Source of the DNA: VXYL01 sp965203685
GTDB taxonomy: Bacteria > Pseudomonadota > Gammaproteobacteria > Pseudomonadales > Azotimanducaceae
Assembly (NCBI GenBank): GCA_965203685.1
Contig: OZ241908.1
Span: 5,766,001-5,830,000, forward strand
Length of the DNA: 64,000 nucleotides
Direction of reading: 5' to 3'
Positions 17,478 through 25,309 of this stretch are shown in pieces. The notes beneath the pieces were generated by a model. It searched no databases and was not told the DNA's origin. It saw only the letters and a list, made by a program, of their open reading frames with translations. Numbering within the stretch: the first letter of the stretch is position 1; each line of letters begins with the position of its first letter. Position numbers and translations under genes: made by a program.

Positions 17478-18401
17478 TCAGTCGAACGCCGAGAGCACGT
17501 CCTCGGCGACGAGTTGGTATTGCTCCACGTCGTCCGTGGGGATCCCGCCGATCATGATCTCGTCCGCACCGGCATCCACGATCTCGCCGATTCGGTCGAT
17601 GACGTAGTTCTTCGGCCCGGCGGCGGTGCCCTCGCCCAGTCGGCGACCTGCCATGAACGCGGCCGCCGCCTGCGCGTCGTTGGTGACCATCGTCGGCATC
17701 AGCACCGTGTGCTTGATCTCGCCCGGGTCCCGCCCGGCGTCTTCGCAGTGGCGGTTCAGTACCCCGACCTTGTGTGCGAAATACGCCTTCGTCATGGGTC
17801 CGCCGGCCCAGCCATCGAGGTTCATGACGTCGCCGAAGCGTGCGAGCGTGCGCAATGTACGACGCTCGCCGGTGCCGCCGACCAGGATCGGGATGGGTTG
17901 CCCGTAGCTTCCGGGCGAAAGCGGCGCATCGTCGAGGGCGTAGTAGCTGCCCTCGAAGGTGAGGCGCTCGCCATGGAAGAGGCGCCGCAGCATCTGCGCG
18001 GCCTCCTCGAACCGGTCCTGGCGTTCCTTCATGGACGGAAAGTCCCACCCATAGGCCTCGTGCTCGCGCTTGAACCAGGCGGCTCCGATGCCCAGCACGA
18101 AACGGCCGTGCGAGATGTGATCCACCGTGCCCGCCATCTTCGCGGTCAAACCCGGGTTCCGGTAGGTGTTGCCGAGCACGAGATGACCGATCGTCAGGGT
18201 CTCGGTGAAACCGGCGACTGCGGCGGCGACGGTGAACGCCTCGTGGGCCGTTAAGTGTTCCTCTTCCTTGCGCCCTGGCGGCGGCAGGTAGTGATCGGCG
18301 AACCAGATGCTGTTCCACGGCCCGGCGTCGAGCGCTTCTGCGACCTCGCGAATGCTGTCCCAGGTATTTCGATAACAGGTGACTTGGGCACCGAATCTCA
18401 T
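17478..18401 (-). CDS. LLM-class flavin-dependent oxidoreductase
   Basis: This 307-residue protein is of the luciferase-like monooxygenase fold. Family-typical stretches are IWFADHYLPP, TLTIGHLVLGNTYRNPGL, the HGRFVLGIGAAW loop and ILVGGTGERRTLRTLARFGD. Homologs use FMN or F420 as cofactor to oxidise small organic or xenobiotic substrates. The F420-type members are common in actinobacteria but also occur in proteobacteria, so the cofactor is left open. It is the first gene of a probable two-gene operon with the downstream SDR. Confidence 0.9.
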   Translation of the reverse strand: MRFGAQVTCYRNTWDSIREVAEALDAGPWNSIWFADHYLPPPGRKEEEHLTAHEAFTVAAAVAGFTETLTIGHLVLGNTYRNPGLTAKMAGTVDHISHGRFVLGIGAAWFKREHEAYGWDFPSMKERQDRFEEAAQMLRRLFHGERLTFEGSYYALDDAPLSPGSYGQPIPILVGGTGERRTLRTLARFGDVMNLDGWAGGPMTKAYFAHKVGVLNRHCEDAGRDPGEIKHTVLMPTMVTNDAQAAAAFMAGRRLGEGTAAGPKNYVIDRIGEIVDAGADEIMIGGIPTDDVEQYQLVAEDVLSAFD

Positions 18402-18467
18402 GCGTTCTCCGACTCTTAAGGATTGGGCGATCGCTCACCGCGACGCGAAGCGGGCGAGTATAGCGCC

Positions 18468-18494
18468 GGTACGCGGACGTCCACGGCCTTGCAT
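18468..18494. repeat. Palindromic intergenic repeat, degenerate copy 2
   Basis: The left arm and centre GGTACGCGGACGTCCACG are intact, but the right arm has decayed to GCCTTGCAT. It lies in the divergent gap between the LLM oxidoreductase and the Phd-type antitoxin. Confidence 0.7.
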
Positions 18495-18595
18495 AAGCCA
18501 GGCGAATCGAGCCACTATAGCCGTCTATTCTAGCCATTCAGTAAGGTTGATCTGTGAACGGCGAAGCAGGAAAGGCGGGAAAGGTGGAAATCGGC

Positions 18596-18835
18596 ATGGA
18601 TTGGCGGCTGACCGAGGCGAAGAACCGGCTCAGTGAAGTCGTGACCAACGCGCTGACAGATCGGCCGCAACGGATCGTCCGCCGCGGCGAGGCCGTGGTG
18701 GTCGTAGCAGAGGAAACCTTCGGGTGGCTGACTGGCGGTCGATCGGGCTTCATCGCCTACCTGCTGAGCGGGCCGTCGCTTGAGGGCGTGACAGCGAAAC
18801 GTGATCGTCGCCCGATGCGCGACGTGGCGCTGTGA
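18596..18835 (+). CDS. Phd/YefM-type antitoxin
   Basis: This 79-residue antitoxin starts at the ATG at 18596 with GGTGGA upstream; the frame also has a GTG at 18554. The N-terminal half (WRLTEAKNRLSEVVTNAL, then QRIVRRGEAVVVVAEE) is the Phd/YefM DNA-binding fold with its usual order of helix and strand. The C-terminal half binds the toxin. It overlaps the VapC-type toxin start by 4 nt (GTGA). Antitoxins of this class repress their own promoter together with the toxin. Confidence 0.9.
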   Translation: MDWRLTEAKNRLSEVVTNALTDRPQRIVRRGEAVVVVAEETFGWLTGGRSGFIAYLLSGPSLEGVTAKRDRRPMRDVAL

Positions 18836-19260
18836 AAGTGCTCCTCGATACCTGCGTGGTCTCGGAGATTCGCCATCCGCAGGGCGCACCGGAAGTCGAG
18901 GCAGCGGTCGAGTCGCTGGACGACGAGGACACGTTCCTGAGCGTGGTCACACTCGGCGAACTCGCGGGTGGCGTGGCCCGCTTGGCACAGGGACGTCGGC
19001 GCCGAGAACTCATGGCATGGCTCGATGGGCTCGAGACGCATTTCGCCGACCGCATCCTGCCGTTCGACCCGGGCACGGCGCGGCTTTGGGGCGAACTCGA
19101 CGCTCTGGCGCAGAACGCGGGCCGTCGTGCGAGCGCCACCGACGGCATGATTGCCGCCACCGCCCGTGTCCACGGCCTGCACGTGATGACGCGCAACGTC
19201 GCCGACTTCGAACCGCTCGGTGCACTCACCGTCAACCCATGGGACAACGGCGAGCCCTGA
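18832..19260 (+). CDS. PIN-domain ribonuclease toxin (VapC/FitB type)
   Basis: This 142-residue PIN-domain toxin begins at a GTG overlapping the antitoxin stop. The acidic metal-binding residues typical of VapC/FitB are present: Asp6 in LLDTCVVSE, Glu near residue 43 in TLGELAGG, Asp near 104 in ATDGMIAAT, and the final Asp in RNVADFE. These toxins cleave tRNA or other RNA when released from antitoxin. A palindromic repeat begins directly after the stop codon. Confidence 0.92.
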   Translation: MKVLLDTCVVSEIRHPQGAPEVEAAVESLDDEDTFLSVVTLGELAGGVARLAQGRRRRELMAWLDGLETHFADRILPFDPGTARLWGELDALAQNAGRRASATDGMIAATARVHGLHVMTRNVADFEPLGALTVNPWDNGEP

Positions 19261-19261
19261 C

Positions 19262-19309
19262 GGTGCGCGGACGTCCACGAACTGCTTTCCAGTCCGCCTC
19301 CACCGGTAC
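19262..19309. repeat. Palindromic intergenic repeat, rearranged copy 3
   Basis: It begins GGTGCGCGGACGTCCACG right after the vapC-like stop. The right arm is displaced (GTCCGC near 19292) and the segment ends in GGTACC, so it looks like a degraded inverted pair of the same family. Confidence 0.6.
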
Positions 19310-19328
19310 CCTTAAGGACTGTTTGTCG

Positions 19329-19357
19329 TTGCACCACGATAGCCAATTGGCTATAAC
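19329..19357 (+). promoter_or_regulatory. Candidate promoter with palindromic operator in the spacer
   Basis: TTGCAC (19329-19334) and TATAAC (19352-19357) are separated by exactly 17 bp. The perfect palindrome AGCCAATTGGCT (19341-19352) fills the spacer and touches the -10 box, an ideal site for repression by the XRE protein encoded next. The expected transcription start falls at or beside the ATG at 19365, so the mRNA may be leaderless. Confidence 0.6.
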
Positions 19358-19364
19358 GAACCCC

Positions 19365-19691
19365 ATGGCCTTGTGGCGACTCGTACGCGAAGCGCGCAAA
19401 CGTGCCGGGTTGACGCAGTGGGCGTTGGCCCAGCGAGCTGGCGTTGCACAGTCGACGGTCGCGCGCATCGAGTCCGGCGCGAGGTGCCCTTCGACCGCCA
19501 TGGTGGAGCGCCTAGTGCGCGCGGCGGGTTTCGAGATTCGCGTCGCCTTGGGCGACCCTGATCCGCAAACGACATCAATGCTCGAACGCAACCTGCGGCT
19601 CACCCCGGCGGAGCGACTGGCGAACGCGGTCCTAGCGACGAGGTTTGTGCGAAAGGCGCGTGCGACCCTCCAGATATTGGACGATGGCTGA
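19365..19691 (+). CDS. XRE-family antitoxin/regulator
   Basis: This 108-residue protein has a classic XRE helix-turn-helix in the first 65 residues (KRAGLTQWALAQRAGVAQST, then VARIESG). The remaining part (MLERNLRLTPAERLANAV) is an alpha-helical tail. It overlaps the nucleotidyltransferase gene downstream by 8 nt. This two-gene layout is that of XRE/nucleotidyltransferase toxin-antitoxin modules, in which the HTH protein is the antitoxin and represses its own promoter. The start at 19365 sits only seven bases behind a good -10 box and has no Shine-Dalgarno site, consistent with leaderless translation. Confidence 0.85.
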   Translation: MALWRLVREARKRAGLTQWALAQRAGVAQSTVARIESGARCPSTAMVERLVRAAGFEIRVALGDPDPQTTSMLERNLRLTPAERLANAVLATRFVRKARATLQILDDG

Positions 19692-20193
19692 CGCGGCCTT
19701 CAATCCAGAACGCATCTTCGAGGCACTTGCCGATTCGGGCGTCAGGTTCGTGCTGATCGGCGGCATGGCGGCCATCTTGCATGGCGACGCCGGCGTTACG
19801 ATGGACATTGACATTGCGCCGGCCTACGACGCCGAGAACCTAGACCGGCTCGCTAAGGCGCTCCGCGGCCTTCGAGCGCGGATTCGCGCGGAAGGTGCGG
19901 CGGACGGACTGCCATTTGACTGCTCGGCGGAGTTCTTGCGCAACCTCGGGCCGGACGGGATCCTGAACCTGACCACCCGGTACGGCGACATCGACCTAGC
20001 GTTTACTCCGAGCGGCACGGGGGGCTTCGAGGATCTGAAGACGGACGCGGTAACCATCAGTGCCACGGGCGTCTCGTTGCTGGTTGCGTCGTTGGCAGAC
20101 GTGATCAGGTCCAAGAGCGCGGCGGATCGGGACAAGGACCGGCGCGCTTTGCCCCGGTTGCGCGAACTTCTGGACATCACCCGCCGCGGTTGA
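19684..20193 (+). CDS. Nucleotidyltransferase-fold toxin (AbiEii/MenA-like)
   Basis: This 169-residue protein has the nucleotidyltransferase signature: GGMAAILHG (about residues 26-34) followed by TMDIDIAP with the metal-binding Asp pair, and a third acidic site in GDIDLAF near residue 100. Toxins of this class transfer nucleotides to tRNA or other RNAs. It begins 8 nt before the stop of the XRE gene. It is much shorter than AbiEii itself and closer in size to minimal nucleotidyltransferase toxins. Its target and activity are inferred. Confidence 0.8.
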   Translation: MADAAFNPERIFEALADSGVRFVLIGGMAAILHGDAGVTMDIDIAPAYDAENLDRLAKALRGLRARIRAEGAADGLPFDCSAEFLRNLGPDGILNLTTRYGDIDLAFTPSGTGGFEDLKTDAVTISATGVSLLVASLADVIRSKSAADRDKDRRALPRLRELLDITRRG

Positions 20194-20289
20194 CCCTTAG
20201 ACGGTTGCGCCCGCGAGGCGCTGCGTCGAGGAGCCCTTCCATCTAAACTCCCGCGCTTCACGACTCGACCACCTTCTTGAGGGAGCAAC

Positions 20290-21087
20290 ATGATTCTGCC
20301 CAACACCTTCCGCGACAAGTTCGACCGCGGTGAGCCGACCGTCGGCACCCACTTCCTGTTCGCAGATGCCGACGTGCCCGAGTTGATCGGCGACACGGGC
20401 TTGTTCGACTACGCGGAATACGTCGCGGAGTACTCGGCCTTCGACATGCGCCTCCTCTACGATCTGGCGCGGTCGGCGCAGTGCGGCAACCTGCCGTTGA
20501 TGATCAAGCTCGACCAGGAAGCGCAGAGCTTTTGGGCGCAGGTGGCCCTCGGCGCCGGCTTCAAGTCGGTGCTGTTCACGGATGTGCGCACGCCGGAAGA
20601 TATCGACGAGTGCCATCGCGCGATCGCGCCGGATTCGCCGAACACCGGTGGACACATGGGCGTCAAGCTGCGGCGGCCGGCGCTTGGCAGCTACAGCATG
20701 GACGGCTACCTGGAGGATCTCGAGTCGATCGTCTTCGCGGTCATGATCGAGAAGAACGTCACCGTCGAAGGCATCGACGGTGTGCTCGAGCGTGCCAAGG
20801 AACGTGGCGTGGACATGACCCAGTGGGGTCCGGCCGATTTCAGCTTCTCGCGCGGTCAACTGAACCTGATGGGTTCGCCCGAGATCCGAGGCTTCGAGGA
20901 GAAGGTCATCGCCAAGTCGCTCGAGTACGGCATCCGGCCGCGTATCGAGATCGGCGCGGTCGAGCAGGCCAAGCGCTACATCGACATGGGCGTGCGCGAC
21001 TTCTGCATCGGCTGGGACCGGATGATCCTACGCGCCGCCTTGGTGAACCTAGGCGAAGGCCTGAAGGAACTCGTCGAGACGCTGTAG
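20290..21087 (+). CDS. HpcH/HpaI aldolase-superfamily protein
   Basis: This 265-residue protein is of the phosphoenolpyruvate/pyruvate-domain barrel that includes HpcH/HpaI class II aldolases and macrophomate synthase. GTHFLFADADVPELIGDTG and FKSVLFTDVRTPEDIDECH align with the family. Two usually conserved active-site residues look changed: the EH motif before the FD turn reads AEYSAFD, and the Arg strand reads MIKLDQ. It may therefore have shifted chemistry. The start has GAGGGAG upstream. It converges on the Rieske oxygenase gene with a 14-bp gap. Confidence 0.82.
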   Translation: MILPNTFRDKFDRGEPTVGTHFLFADADVPELIGDTGLFDYAEYVAEYSAFDMRLLYDLARSAQCGNLPLMIKLDQEAQSFWAQVALGAGFKSVLFTDVRTPEDIDECHRAIAPDSPNTGGHMGVKLRRPALGSYSMDGYLEDLESIVFAVMIEKNVTVEGIDGVLERAKERGVDMTQWGPADFSFSRGQLNLMGSPEIRGFEEKVIAKSLEYGIRPRIEIGAVEQAKRYIDMGVRDFCIGWDRMILRAALVNLGEGLKELVETL

Positions 21088-21101
21088 GTCGCTAACGACC
21101 T

Positions 21102-22289
21102 TCAACGCGCTTCGAGGAGGGGCCTTCCCAATCCGCGCCTGTGGGCGTTGTGGTAATGCAGCAGCGCCGGCTCGTTGCGGCCGAACAACACGTGGCTCTG
21201 GATGCCGGTTTCCGCGCACCGCTGCGTGGACTCGGCCATCTTGTAGTCCTCGTTGACGACGACGTTGTTGAAGCCGGCGAAGCGGTCCTCGTAACGGCGC
21301 TCCGGGAACTCGGGGTCTTCGAAGTAAGCCTTCACTTGCGGGCGGACGTAGAAGCTGTGGGCGGTCCGTGACTTCCGCGTGCTGTTCCCGTCCGGGAAGA
21401 TGCGGACTACGTCCACCGCTGCCCCGTCGACAAGGAAGATCGTGCTCGGATAGATGAAGTAGACCGACAGCGTGAGGCGCCGGAACGGCCAGTTCTCGAC
21501 ATTGGGTTCCTTGGAGCTGGCCTCCGCGAACCCTGGGATGGATGCGAACACCATGCGGTAGTTCGGCCCGAACGTGTCATGGGTCTGCAGGTTGCCGCGA
21601 ATGTCGTTCGCAAGGGTCTCGCGGTGCAGGACGTCGAAGTGGTAGTTCTCGCCGAATGTGTCCACGGCGAGTTTCCAGTTCACGTTGGCTGGGATGATCT
21701 GCGAGGCGCCGTAGCTGTGCTCGGGCAGTTCCCAGTGGGCCATGTCGTCCTCGAGACCGCCGAGGGCGGCATCGACGTCGATCTCGTCACCCGGCGTTGG
21801 CCGCACCCACAGCATCCCGTACTTCTCGGCGCACGGCAGTTCGATCAGTCCGCGGCCGGCCTTGTCGAAGTCGCCGAACCGCTCGGCCCGGTTGACGGCG
21901 ATCAGGTCGCCACGGTTGGAGTACGTCCAAGCGTGGAATGGGCAACTGAACCGGGGCTGGTTCCCACGGCCGTCGGGTACCACTTGGGCACCCCGATGCC
22001 GGCAGGTGTTGGCGAACGCCCGGAACTCGCCGGCGTCGTCCCGCGTCATCAGGATGGGCAGCCCCGTTTCGCTATCCGCCCAGTAGCTCCCGTTCTCCGG
22101 CAAGTCGGCGGACAAACCCATGAACAGGGGCGTCTCCCGGAAGAATACGCGCTGCTCCTCGGCCAGCAGGTCGGGGCATGTGAAGTCGGACAGAGGACTC
22201 TCGACGATGCCTTCGCCGTGTACCGCACCGCCGTTGGCGAGTCCGTCTTTGAGGATTTGGAGCAGCCGGAGGCGTTCTTGTCTGCGCAT
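21102..22289 (-). CDS. Rieske [2Fe-2S] ring-hydroxylating oxygenase, alpha subunit
   Basis: This 395-residue oxygenase has the Rieske cluster motif CRH-x17-CPFH (about residues 96-118) and the mononuclear iron site in GENYHFDVLH (HxxxxH) in the C-terminal half. The family hydroxylates aromatic rings or demethylates small amines, receiving electrons from a separate reductase that is not encoded nearby. It most resembles single-component-type alpha subunits rather than the alpha/beta pairs. The substrate is unknown. It converges with the HpcH-family gene. Confidence 0.92.
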   Translation of the reverse strand: MRRQERLRLLQILKDGLANGGAVHGEGIVESPLSDFTCPDLLAEEQRVFFRETPLFMGLSADLPENGSYWADSETGLPILMTRDDAGEFRAFANTCRHRGAQVVPDGRGNQPRFSCPFHAWTYSNRGDLIAVNRAERFGDFDKAGRGLIELPCAEKYGMLWVRPTPGDEIDVDAALGGLEDDMAHWELPEHSYGASQIIPANVNWKLAVDTFGENYHFDVLHRETLANDIRGNLQTHDTFGPNYRMVFASIPGFAEASSKEPNVENWPFRRLTLSVYFIYPSTIFLVDGAAVDVVRIFPDGNSTRKSRTAHSFYVRPQVKAYFEDPEFPERRYEDRFAGFNNVVVNEDYKMAESTQRCAETGIQSHVLFGRNEPALLHYHNAHRRGLGRPLLEAR

Positions 22290-22386
22290 TGTCCGTCCTT
22301 TGCCTTGGGGCCGGGGGCGGCGAGTTTAGCCGATTGTGGCGGGTGTGCGGACCTCGATGCGCGATGAATCGTACACGGGACCGGAA

Positions 22387-22407
22387 TGCGGGCGGGGACG
22401 CCCGCGG
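22387..22407. repeat. Palindromic intergenic repeat, variant copy 4
   Basis: TGCGGGCGGGGACGCCCGCGG is an inverted-orientation variant with arms GCGGGCG and CGCCCGC. It sits in the 152-bp gap between the Rieske oxygenase start and the acetyltransferase stop. Confidence 0.55.
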
Positions 22408-22441
22408 AACCCGATGCCAACATCGCCGCTCCTTGAGCACA

Positions 22442-22948
22442 TTAGGCAAAGAACGCGTCCGGATACCGCACCACACCACCGTCACGCAGAGCGCCGGGCA
22501 CGAGTTCTAACGCCATGAACGCGGGCCCGGAGAAGGGTGCCTGCAACTGCTCGGCCAGGTCTGTCGAGAAGCCGAAGCGGGGGTAGTACGCGGGGTGGCC
22601 GAGCACCACCACGGCCTCGAAGCCCGCGTTTCGACAGCGGTCGAGTCCGGTGCGCACCAACGCGCTGCCGACGCCGCGACGTTGCCATTCGGGAAGCACC
22701 GACATCGGCGCGAGCGCTACCGCGGCCACCTCGGTCCCGGGTGCGTGGACCGGGAGGTGTGAAAACAGGATGTGTCCGACCAGGCCGGTGTCGGTCTCCG
22801 CGACCAGCGACACGGCGGCATCACCGTTGGCGCGTAATGCATCCACCAACTCGACCTCTGCTTCGCCGCCGAACGCTTCACGGTTGACGGTACGAATTGC
22901 GTCGGCGTCAGTGTGCCCTTCGAGGCGTACTTGAAAGACCTGCCCCAT
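22442..22948 (-). CDS. GNAT-family N-acetyltransferase
   Basis: This 168-residue protein starts at the ATG at 22948; the open frame runs much further upstream but overlaps the CoA-transferase gene and is not coding there. The acetyl-CoA-binding motif is clear: MSVLPEWQRRGVGSALVRTG (motif A) after VAAVALAP. The C-terminal segment GHPAYYPRFGFS is typical of the YhbS-like subgroup. These enzymes acetylate small amines, and the substrate is unknown. The gene lies 29 bp downstream of the class III CoA-transferase pair on the same strand. Confidence 0.9.
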   Translation of the reverse strand: MGQVFQVRLEGHTDADAIRTVNREAFGGEAEVELVDALRANGDAAVSLVAETDTGLVGHILFSHLPVHAPGTEVAAVALAPMSVLPEWQRRGVGSALVRTGLDRCRNAGFEAVVVLGHPAYYPRFGFSTDLAEQLQAPFSGPAFMALELVPGALRDGGVVRYPDAFFA

Positions 22949-22977
22949 CTGCTGAACTACCGCGACGTCGTGGCTCC

Positions 22978-24213
22978 CTAGGCTGGGGGCTTGTCCACCA
23001 CGACGCCGGCGTTTTCCAGCGCTTCGATGCGGTCGTCGTCGTAGTCGAGCCAGGCCCGGAGAACGGCTCGGTTGTCGGCGCCAAGACGCGGGCTGCGCCT
23101 CCAGTCGTCGCTCGAAATGCCAGCCATCTTGATGGGATTGCCTGGAATCGGTGTCGGGCCGGCTTCGAGGGGCACGAAGAAGCCACGCGCCTCGACCTGG
23201 GGATCCTCCGTCATATCGGGTGTGATGTTGACGGGGCCTGCCGGCACGCGAGCTTTCTGCAGGATCTCGGCGGCTTCGGACTTGGTCTTTGATGCGGTCC
23301 AGGCGCCGATGGTAGCGTCGATCCGGTCGTGGTCCTGCCGACGCTCGGCTAGGCCGGCACGTGGATCCAGTCCGACGATCACGGCGCACAATGCGCGCCA
23401 ATCCAAGTCGCTGCGGCAGGCGATGGCCACCCAGGCGTCGTCGCCGGCGCAACGGTAGACGCCGTGCGGTGCCATGACGGGATGCCGGTTGCCGAGTGGC
23501 GCGATGTCGCCCGCGTATCCGGGAAGCTGGACATCGATCAGCCACGGACCCGAGAACGCGACGCCTCCTTCGTGCAAGGACATCTCGACGTGCGCGCCCT
23601 TCCCGGTTCGTTCCCGGCGCCGGAGCGCATTCACGACGGCGGCGGTGGCGCTGACCCCTGTGATCGGATCCATGAGCGCCATGGCCGTGTTGCGTGGTTC
23701 GCCGGGTCCGTAGCCCATCACGGTGGTCAAGCCGGACATCGGTTCCACCGACGGGCCGAACGCGACGCGGTCGCGGTACGGTCCGCTGTTGCCGAAGCCG
23801 GGCATCGAGACGTAGATGATCCGCGGGTTGGCGGCGGCAAGCCGTGCGTAGTCCAGGCCGAGTGCCGGCATGGCCCGGGCGCTGAAGTTCTCCATGACGA
23901 CGTCCGCGACGGCGACGAGTTCGAGAAATGCGTCGCGGCCTGCGTCGGTCTTGAGATCTATCGCAAGGCTCTGCTTATTGCGCTGCAGTTTCACGAACAC
24001 GGCATTGACGTTCCAGGGTTCGGCCGGCGGCTTGCCACCGAGCCAGCCGCCGATCGGCAGCCCGCCCCGGTACTCGCGCGGCCCGCGGCTCATCGGGCCT
24101 TCGACTTTCACCACCGTCGCGCCGAGGTCGGCGAGTACACGGGTGGCCAGCGGCCCAGCCCAGACGTGCGTCAAGTCGAGGATGCGAACACCGCGCAAAG
24201 GTCCTTCAGCCAT
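22978..24213 (-). CDS. Class III CoA-transferase (CaiB/BaiF family), catalytic member
   Basis: This 411-residue CoA-transferase shows the family N-terminus (GVRILDLTHVWAGPLATRVL), the DLKTDAGRDAF helix and YVSMPGFGNSGPY. The catalytic Asp is expected in the ALMDPITG segment (about D182), which is present. Such enzymes move CoA between an acyl-CoA and a free acid through a covalent aspartyl-CoA intermediate, for example with carnitine, formate/oxalate or aromatic acids. Its start lies inside the 3' end of a second family member (24206-25252), so the two are translationally coupled and probably form a heteromer. Confidence 0.93.
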   Translation of the reverse strand: MAEGPLRGVRILDLTHVWAGPLATRVLADLGATVVKVEGPMSRGPREYRGGLPIGGWLGGKPPAEPWNVNAVFVKLQRNKQSLAIDLKTDAGRDAFLELVAVADVVMENFSARAMPALGLDYARLAAANPRIIYVSMPGFGNSGPYRDRVAFGPSVEPMSGLTTVMGYGPGEPRNTAMALMDPITGVSATAAVVNALRRRERTGKGAHVEMSLHEGGVAFSGPWLIDVQLPGYAGDIAPLGNRHPVMAPHGVYRCAGDDAWVAIACRSDLDWRALCAVIVGLDPRAGLAERRQDHDRIDATIGAWTASKTKSEAAEILQKARVPAGPVNITPDMTEDPQVEARGFFVPLEAGPTPIPGNPIKMAGISSDDWRRSPRLGADNRAVLRAWLDYDDDRIEALENAGVVVDKPPA

Positions 24214-25252
24214 GGGGTGAGGGCTCGTTTATGCGGGGGGCCTCGAGGTCGGCCAGCTTCAGCGCCGGTCGTGTCTCACCGTGTATGTGCCAGGCTGGCG
24301 GCGGCGAACGCACGGTGGTCTCCCCGTGGACGAGTTCCTGCCAAACGCCGCGCTCCGACAGGTGGGGATCGGCCAGCACATCCTCGAAACTCTGCACGAC
24401 GCCGAGCGGAATCCGGCACTCGATGGCCCGCTGGTCGATCTCGGCCTTGGATCGCGACGCTAGGACATCATCGATCACGCTGTGCAAGGCGGTACGGTTC
24501 AGCATGCGCTTCTCGTTGTTCTCAAAGCGTTCGTCCACCGCCAATTCGGGTCGGTCCAGGAACACCGTGAACGGATCCCAGAAGGAGGGCACGATGTTGG
24601 TGTAGACCCAGCCGTCGGCGCAGCGGAAGAGGTTGCTCGGTACGACCGACCAGAAGTCGCTGCCGTGCCGCGAGCGTACGACGCCGCCGCAGTGCCACAT
24701 CACCGTGGTGAACTGGCTGAGTGCCATCACGACTTCAAGCATGCCGACGTCGACGGTGTTGCGCTCTTCGGCTAGCCGAACCGCGTTGGCCGCGGTGAAC
24801 GCGAACGTCCCACTCTGAAACTCCACGTAGTGCCCGGGCAGTGACAATGGGGCGCGGTCGGAGTCGCCCATGAGATTCGTGTAGCCGCCCATGGCCAGCA
24901 AGACGTGCGGCGTTGCACGCCAATTGCGTTTCGGCCCGGTCAGCCCGAACGGCGTGATCGCCACCTTGACCGGCGTCGCCCAAGTATCGAAGGCGAGCGT
25001 TGCCAAGGCGTCCGCGGTCTCGGCCTCGGCGACCACGATGTCCGCACGGCCGGCGAGTTCGGCGATCAGGCCGGCGTCGTCCGTCCTGACCCGGCGCTTG
25101 CCGGCGTGCAGGTAAAGGTCCATCGCCGTTTGGCTGGCCCACGCAGGCGCCGAATCGCCAGACTCGATACGAACCACGTCGTAGCCGGACTGCGCGAACA
25201 GTCGGCCGCAGAAACCCGCGGCGTGGCCGCCCAGTTCGAGCACGCGATCCAT
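24206..25252 (-). CDS. Class III CoA-transferase paralog lacking the catalytic Asp
   Basis: This 348-residue protein starts at the ATG at 25252 (MDRVLELGG), chosen because it matches the family N-terminus better than the longer frame to 25330. It follows the fold (VLELGGHAAGFCGRLFAQ, AITPFGLTGP, GVVQSFEDVLADPHL). Where the catalytic Asp should lie it reads SLPGHYVEFQSG, with no Asp, so it is likely a non-catalytic partner or has altered chemistry. It overlaps the catalytic paralog by 8 nt. Known heteromeric class III pairs such as succinyl-CoA:malate CoA-transferase suggest a combined function here. Confidence 0.85.
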   Translation of the reverse strand: MDRVLELGGHAAGFCGRLFAQSGYDVVRIESGDSAPAWASQTAMDLYLHAGKRRVRTDDAGLIAELAGRADIVVAEAETADALATLAFDTWATPVKVAITPFGLTGPKRNWRATPHVLLAMGGYTNLMGDSDRAPLSLPGHYVEFQSGTFAFTAANAVRLAEERNTVDVGMLEVVMALSQFTTVMWHCGGVVRSRHGSDFWSVVPSNLFRCADGWVYTNIVPSFWDPFTVFLDRPELAVDERFENNEKRMLNRTALHSVIDDVLASRSKAEIDQRAIECRIPLGVVQSFEDVLADPHLSERGVWQELVHGETTVRSPPPAWHIHGETRPALKLADLEAPRINEPSPHG

Positions 25253-25309
25253 GGCGGGCGATGTTAGCTCACGGTCGGCCTGCCGCGTGCTTGTGGTAGC
25301 GTGCGCCGC

